Of a stretch of DNA of 64,000 nucleotides, positions 18,297 to 26,840 are shown in pieces. Within the stretch, counting starts at the first letter, position 1. Each line of letters starts with the position of its first letter. A program made the position numbers and the translations under genes. This stretch comes from Brevibacillus sp. JNUCC-41 (GTDB taxonomy: Bacteria > Bacillota > Bacilli > Bacillales > DSM-1321), in NCBI RefSeq assembly GCF_014844095.1, contig NZ_CP062163.1, positions 5,055,501 to 5,119,500 on the forward strand. The letters run 5' to 3'. The notes below the pieces were generated by a model, which saw only the letters and a list, made by a program, of their open reading frames with translations, made no database searches and had not been told where the DNA came from.

Positions 18297-19189
18297 TCCA
18301 ATCCCCCTTCATTGATATTTGTACGCACCACCGGGCAGGTTAAACAAGTTGGACCGCCAGTGCCTTTGAAACTGATCTCAGTTCCTTTGTATTCATAAAC
18401 CGTTGCTCCCGCATCAATAAGCTTTTGTTTTGTGTAAGCGTTACCAGAAGATATCACGCAAACCCGCGGAGCAATGGCAAGAACATTACAGCCCAAGGTC
18501 AAGTACTCATCAACAGGCACTTCGATAAGCTGTATGCCTCGTTCAATCAGCATTTTTCTGAAAAAGACAGGCATAAGGCGGGAGTGAACCACTGCTAAAT
18601 CCTGGTCGACCATACTGATTAAAGACATAAGATGGAGACACTCTCCCTCTCCTTGATCATGCGGAAGCTGAACTACGATGAATTCTTCCACAAGATGAGC
18701 GGTCATTTCTTTTATTTGCCGAATGGCTTCAGCGTTTGTACGATAACCATGTCCGACAACTAGGGTCTTATCATCAAGCCAAACGATATCACCGCCATCC
18801 GCAACCGCATCACCCGTTAAATACCCAATAATCGGGATGTTCTTTTCCCTACAAAATTCTTTGTATACATTAGCTTCAGGCTGTCTCAATTCTTTCCCGG
18901 ACTTTAAAATAATGGCTCCTTGGCTAGTGAATTTGACCGGATCATGAGCATATAAGGAGTCAATGCCGACTACCGAAGATGCTGGCAAATAATCGATGTT
19001 TGGAACATATTTCTCCAAAATGGAAATAAAATCACCATACTCTTTTAAAGCTTCGTTGAAATCTGGCTCTTCCGCATAATTGAAGTTCCGCCATGCTTGG
19101 CTTAAATGCTCTTGACTAATAAAAGCTTCTCTCGGATGTTTTACAATGACACGTTCCAATGGATTGTACATGGACGAACAATATGTCAC
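18293..19189 (-). CDS. Arginine-deiminase / amidinohydrolase family protein
   Basis: A 298-residue guanidino-group-modifying enzyme. Motifs: YAHDPVKF, VADGGDIVWLDDKTLVVGHGYRTN (~res 130; written here in parts GGDIVWLDD and GHGYRTN), LPHDQGEGECLHL with a likely catalytic His, and the C-terminal nucleophile region GGPTCLTCPVVR. It would hydrolyse the guanidino group of arginine or a derivative to the citrulline-type product. The start is a GTG at 19189 with AGGAGG 8 nt upstream. It is the first gene of the IclR-controlled operon and is only distantly like the dimethylargininase at 12726. Deiminase versus dimethylargininase activity cannot be decided here. Confidence 0.8.
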   Translation of the reverse strand: MTYCSSMYNPLERVIVKHPREAFISQEHLSQAWRNFNYAEEPDFNEALKEYGDFISILEKYVPNIDYLPASSVVGIDSLYAHDPVKFTSQGAIILKSGKELRQPEANVYKEFCREKNIPIIGYLTGDAVADGGDIVWLDDKTLVVGHGYRTNAEAIRQIKEMTAHLVEEFIVVQLPHDQGEGECLHLMSLISMVDQDLAVVHSRLMPVFFRKMLIERGIQLIEVPVDEYLTLGCNVLAIAPRVCVISSGNAYTKQKLIDAGATVYEYKGTEISFKGTGGPTCLTCPVVRTNINEGGLE

Positions 19190-19202
19190 TGCCTCCCCCT
19201 CC

Positions 19203-19230
19203 TTTTCCGCATAGCGGAAAACGTTTCCGC
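19203..19230. promoter_or_regulatory. Probable IclR-type operator
   Basis: A perfect 8-bp inverted repeat TTTTCCGC-ATA-GCGGAAAA (19203-19221), followed by a third half-site TTTCCGC (19224-19230). It lies between the deiminase-operon promoter and its start codon, opposite the divergent iclR-type gene, as expected for a repressor roadblock. Confidence 0.65.
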
Positions 19231-19249
19231 TAATAGGAATTTTTCTTTT

Positions 19250-19279
19250 ATTATAAAATCAACTTTGGTATAATGTCAA
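19250..19279 (-). promoter_or_regulatory. Sigma-A promoter of the deiminase operon
   Basis: Minus strand TTGACA (19274-19279), 18-bp spacer, TATAAT (19250-19255). Predicted transcription start is near 19243, just upstream of the inverted-repeat operator. A TATAAT on the plus strand (19269-19274) could serve the divergent regulator gene. Confidence 0.7.
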
Positions 19280-19346
19280 TATGTTTTAAATTTTCAAATA
19301 ACTTAAGGTTTTATTCAACTTGTAATGAAAGATAGGTGGTTTGTTT

Positions 19347-20087
19347 ATGCAGTCGATCGACCGTGCCATGAACGTTATAAAGGTGCTGGTTTCCAATTCA
19401 TCGGAAAACTGGCTGTCAATTACGGAACTTTCCCAAGAATGTGATCTTCCTGTCAGCTCCATGCATCGTTTGTTAAAATCGATGTCCTTGCATGGATTGA
19501 TCCAACAGGACGGGCAATCCAAACAATATGGTTTGGGGAATATTTGGCTCGAATATGGTTTACGTATGTATGACAAAATGGATTACATCAGCCAAATAAG
19601 GCCTGAACTGGAAAGGCTGATGAACAAAGTCGATGAAAGCGTCTATCTTAGCCAGCCAATAGGGATGGAATCACTCGTTATCGAACGAATCGACAGTGAA
19701 AAAAGCCAAATCCGGGTTTATGACCAGCTTGGCTCACGAGTACCTATGCATATTGGGGCTGCCAATAAAGTGATGCTTGCCTATATGCCATATAATCAAG
19801 CCAAAATAATCGTGGATGCTCTTGTGCCAATTCAAGAAAGAGCAGCTTTTTGGGATATATTGCAAGAGACTAAAATGAAGGGACATGGAATCAGCCACAG
19901 TGAAAGGACAGAGGGAACATGTTCTGTTGCCGTGCCGATACTGAACCATTTTGGGGAAGTTCACGGTGCAGTGAGCATAGGTTTTGTCAGCTTTAACCTG
20001 ACAGATGAAAGACTTGATTTCCTCATTAAGAATGTTATGGAAACTGGCAATCGGGTTTCTGCAAAATTGGGGTATAGGGGAATATGA
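19347..20087 (+). CDS. IclR-family transcriptional regulator
   Basis: A 246-residue regulator: N-terminal winged helix-turn-helix (~1-62, LSITELSQECDLPVSSMHRLLKSM) and the C-terminal IclR effector domain (GAANKVMLAYMP, ISHSERTEGTCSVAVPILNHFGEVHGAVSI-type segment). I chose the ATG at 19347, 6 nt after AGGTGG; a TTG two codons earlier is less well placed. It is transcribed away from the deiminase/RocB/YfcC/M20 operon, with an inverted-repeat operator between them, so it most likely controls that operon in response to a guanidino or acyl-amino-acid ligand. Confidence 0.92.
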   Translation: MQSIDRAMNVIKVLVSNSSENWLSITELSQECDLPVSSMHRLLKSMSLHGLIQQDGQSKQYGLGNIWLEYGLRMYDKMDYISQIRPELERLMNKVDESVYLSQPIGMESLVIERIDSEKSQIRVYDQLGSRVPMHIGAANKVMLAYMPYNQAKIIVDALVPIQERAAFWDILQETKMKGHGISHSERTEGTCSVAVPILNHFGEVHGAVSIGFVSFNLTDERLDFLIKNVMETGNRVSAKLGYRGI

Positions 20088-20119
20088 ATAAGAGAGCAGT
20101 GGAGGATTATCGGTTAAGC

Positions 20120-20160
20120 CGAAAAAGAAGATGAGTCATTTCATCTTCTTTTTCGTTTTT
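20120..20160. terminator. Bidirectional terminator between iclR-type gene and the GDH operon
   Basis: A 15-bp perfect hairpin, CGAAAAAGAAGATGA and its complement around a 6-nt loop, followed by GTTTTT. The opposite strand also has T-rich flanks. It separates two convergent transcription units. Confidence 0.85.
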
Positions 20161-20163
20161 ATA

Positions 20164-20412
20164 TTAATCGCTGCCGGTCACAAATAAATCTTCTTTAAAA
20201 TAGGCGAGCACCTCTCCGGCCACCACTGGTTCACCCTCCAATACCTCCAATGATTCTATTTTCCCGCTGACACCCATATCTATGATTTCCACATGTCCAT
20301 CTGCCTTCTTAATCTGAAATAATTGTTCCCATTCGTAAAATCTCGAATTTTTGGATATTGAAATTTTTTCAACCCTGCCTTCACATGGGCTAAGAATCAC
20401 ATCAACGTACAT
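20164..20412 (-). CDS. Small lipoyl/biotinyl-like domain protein lacking the modified lysine
   Basis: An 82-residue all-beta protein with the hammerhead pattern of biotinyl/lipoyl domains: opening VILSPCEGRVEKI and closing SGKIESLEVLEGEPVVAGEVLAYF. At the turn where a carrier domain has its modified Lys (usually MKM or DKA) this protein has IIDMGVSG, without a lysine. It is therefore probably not biotinylated or lipoylated. ATG at 20412 follows AAGGAAGG. It is the third gene after the glutamate dehydrogenase and the DUF3055-like gene, in the sigma-54-driven unit. Its function is unknown. Confidence 0.75.
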   Translation of the reverse strand: MYVDVILSPCEGRVEKISISKNSRFYEWEQLFQIKKADGHVEIIDMGVSGKIESLEVLEGEPVVAGEVLAYFKEDLFVTGSD

Positions 20413-20429
20413 TTACATCATTCCTTCCT

Positions 20430-20720
20430 TCAGTATTCTTCAAAATGAAATGGGGTTTGTAATACCAACTTGAGAAAGTTTTGGAACTCATGTATATCTT
20501 CTTGTTCAATCCCAAGGGTCGGAGCCCAGTATTGATCTAAATTAATATCATTTGCACAAAGCAGGATCATTCTTCCGCTTTGCATGGAAGTAACCATTGC
20601 TTTACCGAAAAACTGGGCCGAATATACAATGGTCACATCATATCTATAATCTTGTGACAATAAGCAATAATGATGAATAGCCTGGTTTTCTTTATTTTCG
20701 GAAAGAATATCAAAATTCAA
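20430..20720 (-). CDS. DUF3055-like small protein
   Basis: A 96-residue protein resembling the Bacillus DUF3055 family, which has the pattern RFDLxIVxTxxFFGKxxVxxxQSGR followed by an acidic EEExxxxxxFL tail. Here these appear as YRYDVTIVYSAQFFGKAMV, MQSGRMILL and EDIHEFQNFLKLV. The start is a TTG at 20720 with AAAGGAGG 7 nt upstream. It lies 17 bp before the lipoyl-like gene and 34 bp after the glutamate dehydrogenase gene. No role is known. Confidence 0.65.
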   Translation of the reverse strand: MNFDILSENKENQAIHHYCLLSQDYRYDVTIVYSAQFFGKAMVTSMQSGRMILLCANDINLDQYWAPTLGIEQEDIHEFQNFLKLVLQTPFHFEEY

Positions 20721-20754
20721 CGGATTGCCTCCTTTCTTGTAAGCCCTAATTCGC

Positions 20755-22032
20755 TCAGAACCTGACCCAACCTCGGAGCTGAGATGCTTCTGCTATTTTG
20801 CGAATCCCTTCAATATATGCAGCCACTTTCATGTTCACGGAATATTTTTTTGAAGTATGGTAGACATTCAAAAAGCTGGCCGTTATCTTTTCCTTCAATC
20901 GTTCATCCACAAGCTCTTCCGTCCAGTAATAACCTTGGTTGTTCTGGCACCATTCAAAATAAGAGACTATCACCCCTCCTGAATTCGCCAAAATATCCGG
21001 GACTAGCACTATACCTTTATCATCGAGGATCTTGATCGCTTCCTTTGTTGTCGGCCCATTTGCCGCTTCGATCAGGATTTCACATTTTAATCGTTTTGCA
21101 TTTTCATTATTCACCACTCCGCTAATAGCTGCGGGAATCAGCACATCACACTCTTTTTCCAACAATTCTTGATTGGATAATGAATCTTTGTATAAGTTCG
21201 AAACGACCCCAAAAGAGTCCCTGTTCTCCAAAAGGTAAGGAATATCCAAGCCATCCGGATTATATAAGCCTCCAAGCTCATCCGCAATTCCGACAACCTT
21301 AGCCCCCATTTCATGTAAATACAACGCTAAATGACTGCCAACATTCCCGAATCCCTGAATGATTACCCGCATGCCTTCAATAGGAATCCCCTTTAAATCA
21401 CATATCATTTGAAGTGTATATAATACTCCCTTGGAAGTGGCCTTTTCCCTGCCCTTCGACCCTCCTAATCTCAGAGGCTTTCCCGTAATGAACCCGGGAG
21501 AATCGAATTCCCTGATGTGATCGTATTCATCCAGCATCCAGGCCATGATTTGTGAATTCGTATACATATCAGGTGCCGGGATATCTTTAGTAGGGCCCAC
21601 TATTTGACTTACTGCCCTGACATACCCTCTGCTTAATCGTTCTAACTCAGATGAACTCATCTGTCTGGGATCACACACAATGCCACCTTTTGCCCCTCCA
21701 TATGGAAGATCGGTTATTCCGCATTTCAAGCTCATCCATCCGGCCAATGCCTTAACTTCTTCAGGAGTTACATCCGGGTGAAACCGAATCCCCCCTTTCG
21801 TTGGACCGGCTGCATCATTATGTTGAGCACGATACCCTTGAAACATCCTTGTCTCCCCATTATCCATTTGAATAGGAATACTGACTTCCAGAAAACGCAT
21901 TGGCGCTTTCAAAAAATCAAAAACCTGATCTGGATAGCCCAAAACATGAATCGCTTCTTCTAAGATATCCTGGAATTCTTGCAATGGATTATCCAATTGC
22001 CGTTTTTCAATCACCTTAATTTCCCCTGTCAT
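20755..22032 (-). CDS. Glutamate dehydrogenase (Glu/Leu/Phe/Val dehydrogenase family)
   Basis: A 425-residue NAD(P)-dependent glutamate dehydrogenase, the normal length for RocG/GudB-type enzymes; it would convert glutamate to 2-oxoglutarate and ammonia. Substrate-site motifs: GPTKGGIRFHPDVT (~res 75), MSLKCGITDLPYGGAKGGI with the catalytic Lys (~105-117), and the nucleotide fold GFGNVGSHLALYL (~225). ATG at 22032 with GAGGTG upstream. The sigma-54 promoter 36 bp upstream resembles the SigL control of catabolic roc genes in Bacillus subtilis, so this is likely the catabolic enzyme for arginine/ornithine/proline-derived glutamate. Confidence 0.93.
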   Translation of the reverse strand: MTGEIKVIEKRQLDNPLQEFQDILEEAIHVLGYPDQVFDFLKAPMRFLEVSIPIQMDNGETRMFQGYRAQHNDAAGPTKGGIRFHPDVTPEEVKALAGWMSLKCGITDLPYGGAKGGIVCDPRQMSSSELERLSRGYVRAVSQIVGPTKDIPAPDMYTNSQIMAWMLDEYDHIREFDSPGFITGKPLRLGGSKGREKATSKGVLYTLQMICDLKGIPIEGMRVIIQGFGNVGSHLALYLHEMGAKVVGIADELGGLYNPDGLDIPYLLENRDSFGVVSNLYKDSLSNQELLEKECDVLIPAAISGVVNNENAKRLKCEILIEAANGPTTKEAIKILDDKGIVLVPDILANSGGVIVSYFEWCQNNQGYYWTEELVDERLKEKITASFLNVYHTSKKYSVNMKVAAYIEGIRKIAEASQLRGWVRF

Positions 22033-22067
22033 TTTAGCACCTCACTTTTATTCTTATATCTTACTTA

Positions 22068-22084
22068 AGCAACTTTCATGCCAG
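22068..22084 (-). promoter_or_regulatory. Sigma-54 promoter of the glutamate dehydrogenase operon
   Basis: Minus strand CTGGCATGAAAGTTGCT, 16 of 17 consensus positions, with exact GG-N10-GC spacing, 36 bp before the start codon. Confidence 0.87.
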
Positions 22085-22257
22085 CTTTGAAGATTTCGTG
22101 TGGATAGCCATATACCGCCATTTGCAATCATCACTATCACACATACCATCATCAGGAAATATGTATGAATTCATAATCAATTCAGGTTTGCATATGTAAA
22201 CAGCGATGATTAAATAGATAAAAAAACGCATCCCTTATAAGATGTGTCAGTCGGTGA

Positions 22258-22584
22258 CCATCAAGTTTGTCTACAGTCATTTAAGGGATTGTACAATTTG
22301 AACGTTGCCTCCAGTCACCCACGGGCGGTCCGCCCTCTGCGTTTTGCGCCTGCTGGGTCTCCCCCGGAGTTTCCGAATGCTTTCAACCCGGACAACAAGT
22401 AGACGTAAAATATTGTTGATTGCTGCGATGCCTGCTTTCTCTGCGATGAATGCAAAGAAGGAGGCCACATGGACTTGGTAAGGGGGCCGTGGTCAACTAT
22501 TCTCAATACATGCTTCATTCAAATAAAAAAAACCAAAAAGGTTTTGGAATGAAACTATTCCAAAACCTTTTTGGCTACAAACTG
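22258..22584 (+). mobile_element. Decayed, internally deleted IS1182-type element
   Basis: Both ends match the intact copy at 37691-39439. On the left, GTTTGTCTACAG, then TTGTACAAtTTGaACGTTG and a broken GC-rich repeat. On the right, a transposase C-terminus remnant (22413-22478; TGC-TTTCTCTGCGATGAATGCAAAGAAGG region), the end hairpin CCAAAAAGGTTTTGGAAT / complement, and the terminal GGCTACAAACTG. Most of the transposase is gone. Confidence 0.65.
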
Positions 22585-22612
22585 ACTCATCCTTATCGGA
22601 TCAGTTTTTACT
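22585..22612 (+). terminator. Hairpin with T run at the right edge of the IS remnant
   Basis: Short stem (ATCC/GGAT and ACTG/CAGT around TTATC) followed by TTTTT. It abuts the end of the IS remnant, as hairpins do at the other IS1182-type copies here, and lies 10 bp beyond the stop of the PuuP-like permease. Confidence 0.4.
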
Positions 22613-22621
22613 GTCAAAGTC

Positions 22622-23968
22622 TCATAGCTGAATTTCTTCAACCTGGTATTGGGGCGGAGCCTTCCGAAATGCCTTTGTGATATATAATAGATAACAAAAA
22701 CCAATAATGAACCAACTTATCCCCATTATTAGGGAACTTGTCTCAAGATTGATCCAAAGAATTCCAATTGCTATAGCTCCAATTAAAGGCATTATTAAGT
22801 ATTGAATACACCCCTTTATCGTTCGATGTTTCTTTTCCCGAATGATAAAATGGCTGATCACTGAAAGGTTTACAAAGGTAAATGCCATTAATGCACCAAA
22901 ATTGATCAGTGAAGTCGCTGTCACTAAATCGAAGAATAAAGCAGACAATGAAATGACTCCAACTATGAGTACATTAATGGCTGGAGTCTTCCACTTAGGG
23001 TGAATAAACCCAATCCATTTTTCCGGAAACACTTTATCACGTCCCATAACATACAAAAGACGGGAAACGCTGGCATGCGATGCTAGTCCCGAGGCTAGCG
23101 TATTGACGAAAGTCGTACAAAGAAAAATGGATTGAAATAGCTTCCCACCTACATAAAGGGCGATTTCCGGTAATGCAGCATCCGGTTCCTTAAAACGGGA
23201 TATATCCGGAAAAAAGAGCTGAATAAAGAAAGATGCGGTAATGAAGATGATTCCACCCCAAAGTGCAGTTAAAAAAATCGCTTTTGGAATCGTTTTTTTC
23301 GGATCTGGCGTTTCCTCAGATAGGGTCGTTACCGCATCGAATCCCAAAAAGGAAAAGCATAGGATCGTGGCCCCGGTTATTATTGCCGAAACTTCCATTC
23401 CTTCATTTACGAAAGGCTTTATCGTAAACACTTCTCCTGTACCTTCTCCAGCATTTAAACCTTTGACAACAAGAATGATGAACACTACCATGATGGCAAT
23501 CTGAATTAAAACAAAAAGCGCATTAAAGTTAGCAAGTACATTGACACTCCGGAGATTGAAAATGGTGACGATTGCTACGAATAATACTACCCAAATCCAT
23601 GTAGGAACCCCTGGAAATAATGCTGTGAGATAAATTTTGGTCAACAATGCATTGACCATAGGTAAAAACAAATAGTCTAACAACGAAGACCATCCCACCA
23701 GGAATCCTAAATGCGGATTTATGGCCTTTTGCGTATAAGTATAGGCAGAACCTGCAGCAGGAAATACCTTTACAAGTTTTCCATAGCTTGCAGCTGTAAA
23801 AAGCATCCCCACCAATGCAAAGATATAGGCAGTCGGCACATGGCCGCCCGTAATCCCAGATACAATTCCAAATGTATCAAATACAACCATGGGGGTCATA
23901 TATGCTAACCCCATCATAACGATTTGCCATAATTTCAGTGATCTTTTCAATGTAACCTCATTTTCCAT
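22622..23968 (-). CDS. APC-superfamily permease, putrescine importer (PuuP)-like
   Basis: A 448-residue permease with 12 predicted spans. The N-terminus ([21 protein letters not shown]) and segments [38 protein letters not shown] and [23 protein letters not shown] are typical of the PuuP-like branch of APC transporters. ATG at 23968 follows AAGGAGGAA. It has its own sigma-54 promoter (24073-24089), divergent from that of the ureohydrolase gene. The pair suggests uptake of a polyamine or guanidino compound such as agmatine or putrescine. Confidence 0.87.
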   Translation of the reverse strand: MENEVTLKRSLKLWQIVMMGLAYMTPMVVFDTFGIVSGITGGHVPTAYIFALVGMLFTAASYGKLVKVFPAAGSAYTYTQKAINPHLGFLVGWSSLLDYLFLPMVNALLTKIYLTALFPGVPTWIWVVLFVAIVTIFNLRSVNVLANFNALFVLIQIAIMVVFIILVVKGLNAGEGTGEVFTIKPFVNEGMEVSAIITGATILCFSFLGFDAVTTLSEETPDPKKTIPKAIFLTALWGGIIFITASFFIQLFFPDISRFKEPDAALPEIALYVGGKLFQSIFLCTTFVNTLASGLASHASVSRLLYVMGRDKVFPEKWIGFIHPKWKTPAINVLIVGVISLSALFFDLVTATSLINFGALMAFTFVNLSVISHFIIREKKHRTIKGCIQYLIMPLIGAIAIGILWINLETSSLIMGISWFIIGFCYLLYITKAFRKAPPQYQVEEIQL

Positions 23969-24072
23969 CTATCATTCCTCCTTGAAACCGCTTTCAAATC
24001 AGTGGGTCAATTTTTTAAAATAGATAAATCTTCATGCCTCCCTCTTTTAAAAGTTTTACCTGTATACCTTAA

Positions 24073-24089
24073 TGCAAATTCTGTGCCAC
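24073..24089 (-). promoter_or_regulatory. Sigma-54 promoter of the PuuP-like permease gene
   Basis: Minus strand GTGGCACAGAATTTGCA, 15 of 17 consensus positions with correct spacing, about 105 bp before the start codon. Confidence 0.78.
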
Positions 24090-24291
24090 ATGATTTCGGA
24101 TTACTCGACCAGCGAAAAACGCCAAAAATGCTACTTAATTCCTGTATTCTTACCGGCATATGATTGATTTAAAGAAATGAAGTCTTGGAGCATCTCTTCA
24201 TCGGCGATTCAATTCCCCATAAATTATTCGCCTTTGCATAACGCAAGCCAATGATATGCGTAAAAATCCTCATTAAATCACTTACTGTGAA

Positions 24292-24308
24292 CTGGCATGA
24301 TAATTGCA
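24292..24308 (+). promoter_or_regulatory. Sigma-54 promoter of the ureohydrolase gene
   Basis: Plus strand CTGGCATGATAATTGCA, 16 of 17 consensus positions with correct spacing, 78 bp before the ATG at 24386. About 200 bp separates it from the divergent sigma-54 promoter, enough for shared activator sites. Confidence 0.87.
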
Positions 24309-24385
24309 TAATTAATCATCCATAGGAATTCAATTATATGAGTTTCAAAACTATTATCTTTATAAGAAAATGGAGGAATAGAAAA

Positions 24386-25354
24386 ATGAAATATCCTTTA
24401 TCCCCTGATGTTAAACCAGAGTTTTGTACCACCGGATCATTTATGCGCTTACCTTCTACAAGAGAAAATGCCAAATTGGCAGTGGTAGGTATGCCCTTTG
24501 ATACAGCTGCTTCATTCAGGGTAGGAGCCCGGTTTGCTCCGCAGGCAGTCCGCCAGGCATCCATGACGTTGTTTCCTTACCATCCGATTCACAATGTATT
24601 TCCGTTTGACGAATGTAATGCAATTGATATTGGGGACGTTTCGGTGATTCCCCATAATATACATCGAAGCTATGAGTTAATTGAAAAGGCTATGGCAGAC
24701 TTGATGAAAAACGGTATCATTCCAATAGGCATCGGAGGAGATCATTCAGTAACATTGGCTAATCTAAGAGCTGCCGCCAAAATACACGGTCCTGTTGCTC
24801 TTCTTCATTTTGATTCACATACAGATACCTGGGATACTTATTATGATGAAAAATACTGGCATGGTTCCCCGTTTATCCGTGCATATGAGGAAGGCTTGCT
24901 CCAAACGGATAAAGTTTTCCAGATTGGCATCAGGGGTACGCTCAATCATCCAGGAGATATAGATTCAAGTACAGATCTAGGTTACAATGTGATAACTACG
25001 CCTGAACTGAAGAAAAGAGGAATCGAAGATGTCGTGAAGGAAGTCAAGAAAACCATAGGGGATACACCATGTTTCTTGACCTTTGATATTGATTTTGTAG
25101 ATCCATCATGTGCTCCTGGAACTGGCACATTGGAGGTCGGCGGTCTAAATAGCTTTGAAACCCTAGAGATGATACGCTCTCTGCAAGGATTCAACTTTAT
25201 TGGATTCGACCTGGTGGAAGTCCTCCCGCCATACGATCCAACACAAATTACATCACTATTGGCAGCCACCATCATTCATGACTTTGCCAGTTTAGTAGCC
25301 TTACAGCTAAAAGAAGAACAAAAGGAGGAGAATTCAGCCGAAAAAAGTTTATAG
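24386..25354 (+). CDS. Agmatinase-type ureohydrolase
   Basis: A 322-residue manganese-type ureohydrolase that would split urea from a guanidino compound. Metal motifs: GIGGDHSVTL (~118), HFDSHTDTW (~145, a DAHxD variant with Ser), FDIDFVDPSCAPGTGTLE (~235). The substrate loop reads ASFRVGARFAPQAVR. Length and motifs fit agmatinase better than formimidoylglutamase, but guanidinobutyrase or guanidine hydrolase remain possible. I chose the ATG at 24386 because TGGAGGA lies 9 nt upstream; an earlier in-frame ATG at 24338 has no such site. It is a single-gene unit behind a sigma-54 promoter and is divergent from the PuuP-like permease, a natural import partner. Confidence 0.9.
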   Translation: MKYPLSPDVKPEFCTTGSFMRLPSTRENAKLAVVGMPFDTAASFRVGARFAPQAVRQASMTLFPYHPIHNVFPFDECNAIDIGDVSVIPHNIHRSYELIEKAMADLMKNGIIPIGIGGDHSVTLANLRAAAKIHGPVALLHFDSHTDTWDTYYDEKYWHGSPFIRAYEEGLLQTDKVFQIGIRGTLNHPGDIDSSTDLGYNVITTPELKKRGIEDVVKEVKKTIGDTPCFLTFDIDFVDPSCAPGTGTLEVGGLNSFETLEMIRSLQGFNFIGFDLVEVLPPYDPTQITSLLAATIIHDFASLVALQLKEEQKEENSAEKSL

Positions 25355-25372
25355 AAGCAAACAGTATCGTTT

Positions 25373-25411
25373 AAAAGGCATCTGCATGTAGTGAGAGCAG
25401 ATGCCTTTTTT
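25373..25411 (+). terminator. Terminator of the ureohydrolase gene
   Basis: Stem AAAAGGCATCTGC / GCAGATGCCTTTTT with an 11-nt loop and T run, 18 bp after the stop. Confidence 0.88.
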
Positions 25412-25502
25412 CTCTATCACCTTTTATCTTGTCCTGGATTTCCTCTATAAATCATTTCATATAAACTGATGAACAAGTTCGAGCTATCGGTGTGGGAAAA
25501 AT

Positions 25503-25538
25503 AAAAAAACACATCCCCTCTGAAAGAATGGGATGTGT
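25503..25538 (-). terminator. Terminator of the first M14 carboxypeptidase gene
   Basis: Minus-strand hairpin ACACATCCC / GGGATGTGT followed by TTTTTTTA, directly after the stop at 25546. Confidence 0.85.
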
Positions 25539-25545
25539 CATCATT

Positions 25546-26610
25546 TTATTCGTCTGATTCTGCCCCAGGACGATTGGATTGTGTTGGCAGGGTATTCCAA
25601 AAGCTTGCATCAACAGTTTCTATTGAATCATCGGCGATAGCTCTGACAGCTGCATCCAAAGTGGTTATTGTTTGCTTTATTAGATAGCCATTACTTTTTT
25701 GTCCAAGCGCCACTGACTCGATATTGTGGTCCGACATACCTCGCATCTCAAAGAGCAGTGTGGCAATATCATAACGAACGGCTGCACCATTACGGCCTAT
25801 ATTTTCTCCAGAACCGCCATCATACTTACCAATATGCCCCCAACCAGTTGGTTCAATGGAGTTATATACAACAGCACCCAGTTTTTTTGACGCTTCTAAA
25901 ACTTCAGGCTTTACGTTAGCATTTGTAGGATAAAGAATTGAACCTGAAACAAGTTCACCATCTGTTTCGCTTAGCGTCCCTTGATGATGTAGATCTATCA
26001 TGTAATCTATATCGTATTTCGCAAATACATTTTCGTGTAAAGCCTTTACCTCCACTTGCATGGAATCAGTTTTTTTATCATGCTCACGGTTTAAGTCTAC
26101 CCCATTTGCATTTGCCCGTGTTAAATGCCGATCTCCTTTTGCTAAATAGTCATCAAGAGGGAAATTAACATCTCCCATTGCCCCATCTGCATTTAACATG
26201 GGAATGATCAGTATATTAACATTTTCCAATAAACCTTTAGTCTTATTAGTGCCTAGATGTTTAATGAATTCCAGTGCACCTTCAGTAGTCAGTTGTTCAT
26301 TTCCGTGCTGTTGAGTTAAAAATAGTATAGTAGGATTCTTAGGATTTGAAATATATTTCGCTAAGTAAATATCCCTCCCTTTTACCGTTTCGCCGATTAC
26401 TTCCAGTGCCAGCCTTTCTTGTTTAGCATCCTGCGTTTTAAGATAGCTTACCAGGCTTTCATATGTATGAAGTTTTGAAGTTGTCACTTGACCATTTCCA
26501 GCACTGGGACCATTTCCAACCGCTCCGACTGGCAGCGCAACAGCTGTAACTGCGCTTAATGTCATTAAACTAGATAATGAAACTGTTAGGACCTTCTTTT
26601 TAAAATTCAA
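25546..26610 (-). CDS. Secreted M14-family zinc carboxypeptidase
   Basis: A 354-residue exported metallopeptidase. The N-terminus has a Sec signal peptide (basic MNFKKK, then a hydrophobic run ending near AVALPVGAVG). Zinc ligands are in TQQHGNEQ (HxxE, ~res 102) and DLHHQG (~208); the general-base Glu is in LLFEMRG (~295). It would remove C-terminal residues from peptides outside the cell. The start is a TTG at 26610 with AAGGAGGG 6 nt upstream. A paralogue, 397 residues, lies directly upstream on the same strand, ~230 bp away. The pair fits the amino-acid-scavenging nature of the region. Confidence 0.9.
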   Translation of the reverse strand: MNFKKKVLTVSLSSLMTLSAVTAVALPVGAVGNGPSAGNGQVTTSKLHTYESLVSYLKTQDAKQERLALEVIGETVKGRDIYLAKYISNPKNPTILFLTQQHGNEQLTTEGALEFIKHLGTNKTKGLLENVNILIIPMLNADGAMGDVNFPLDDYLAKGDRHLTRANANGVDLNREHDKKTDSMQVEVKALHENVFAKYDIDYMIDLHHQGTLSETDGELVSGSILYPTNANVKPEVLEASKKLGAVVYNSIEPTGWGHIGKYDGGSGENIGRNGAAVRYDIATLLFEMRGMSDHNIESVALGQKSNGYLIKQTITTLDAAVRAIADDSIETVDASFWNTLPTQSNRPGAESDE

Positions 26611-26781
26611 TAAAAACCCTCCTTAAAATTTAATTACAAAAAAATAACCATTAATAATATTCTGACATTTTTAACACTTTGTGTTAATAGTGGAAAATAC
26701 CTATGTTCCAAATCATTTTCTTCTGATCTACAATGGCGATATTCAAAAAGCATTTTCTGGTTGCCGAAACCGATCAGGAAG

Positions 26782-26808
26782 AAAAACCAGGCGGGTACCC
26801 GTCTGGTT
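26782..26808 (-). terminator. Terminator of the second M14 carboxypeptidase gene
   Basis: Minus-strand stem AACCAGaCGGG / CCCGcCTGGTT followed by TTTC, ~30 bp after the stop at 26841. Confidence 0.75.
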
Positions 26809-26840
26809 ACTAATTAATTTGATGAAACTATCAATTTTTA

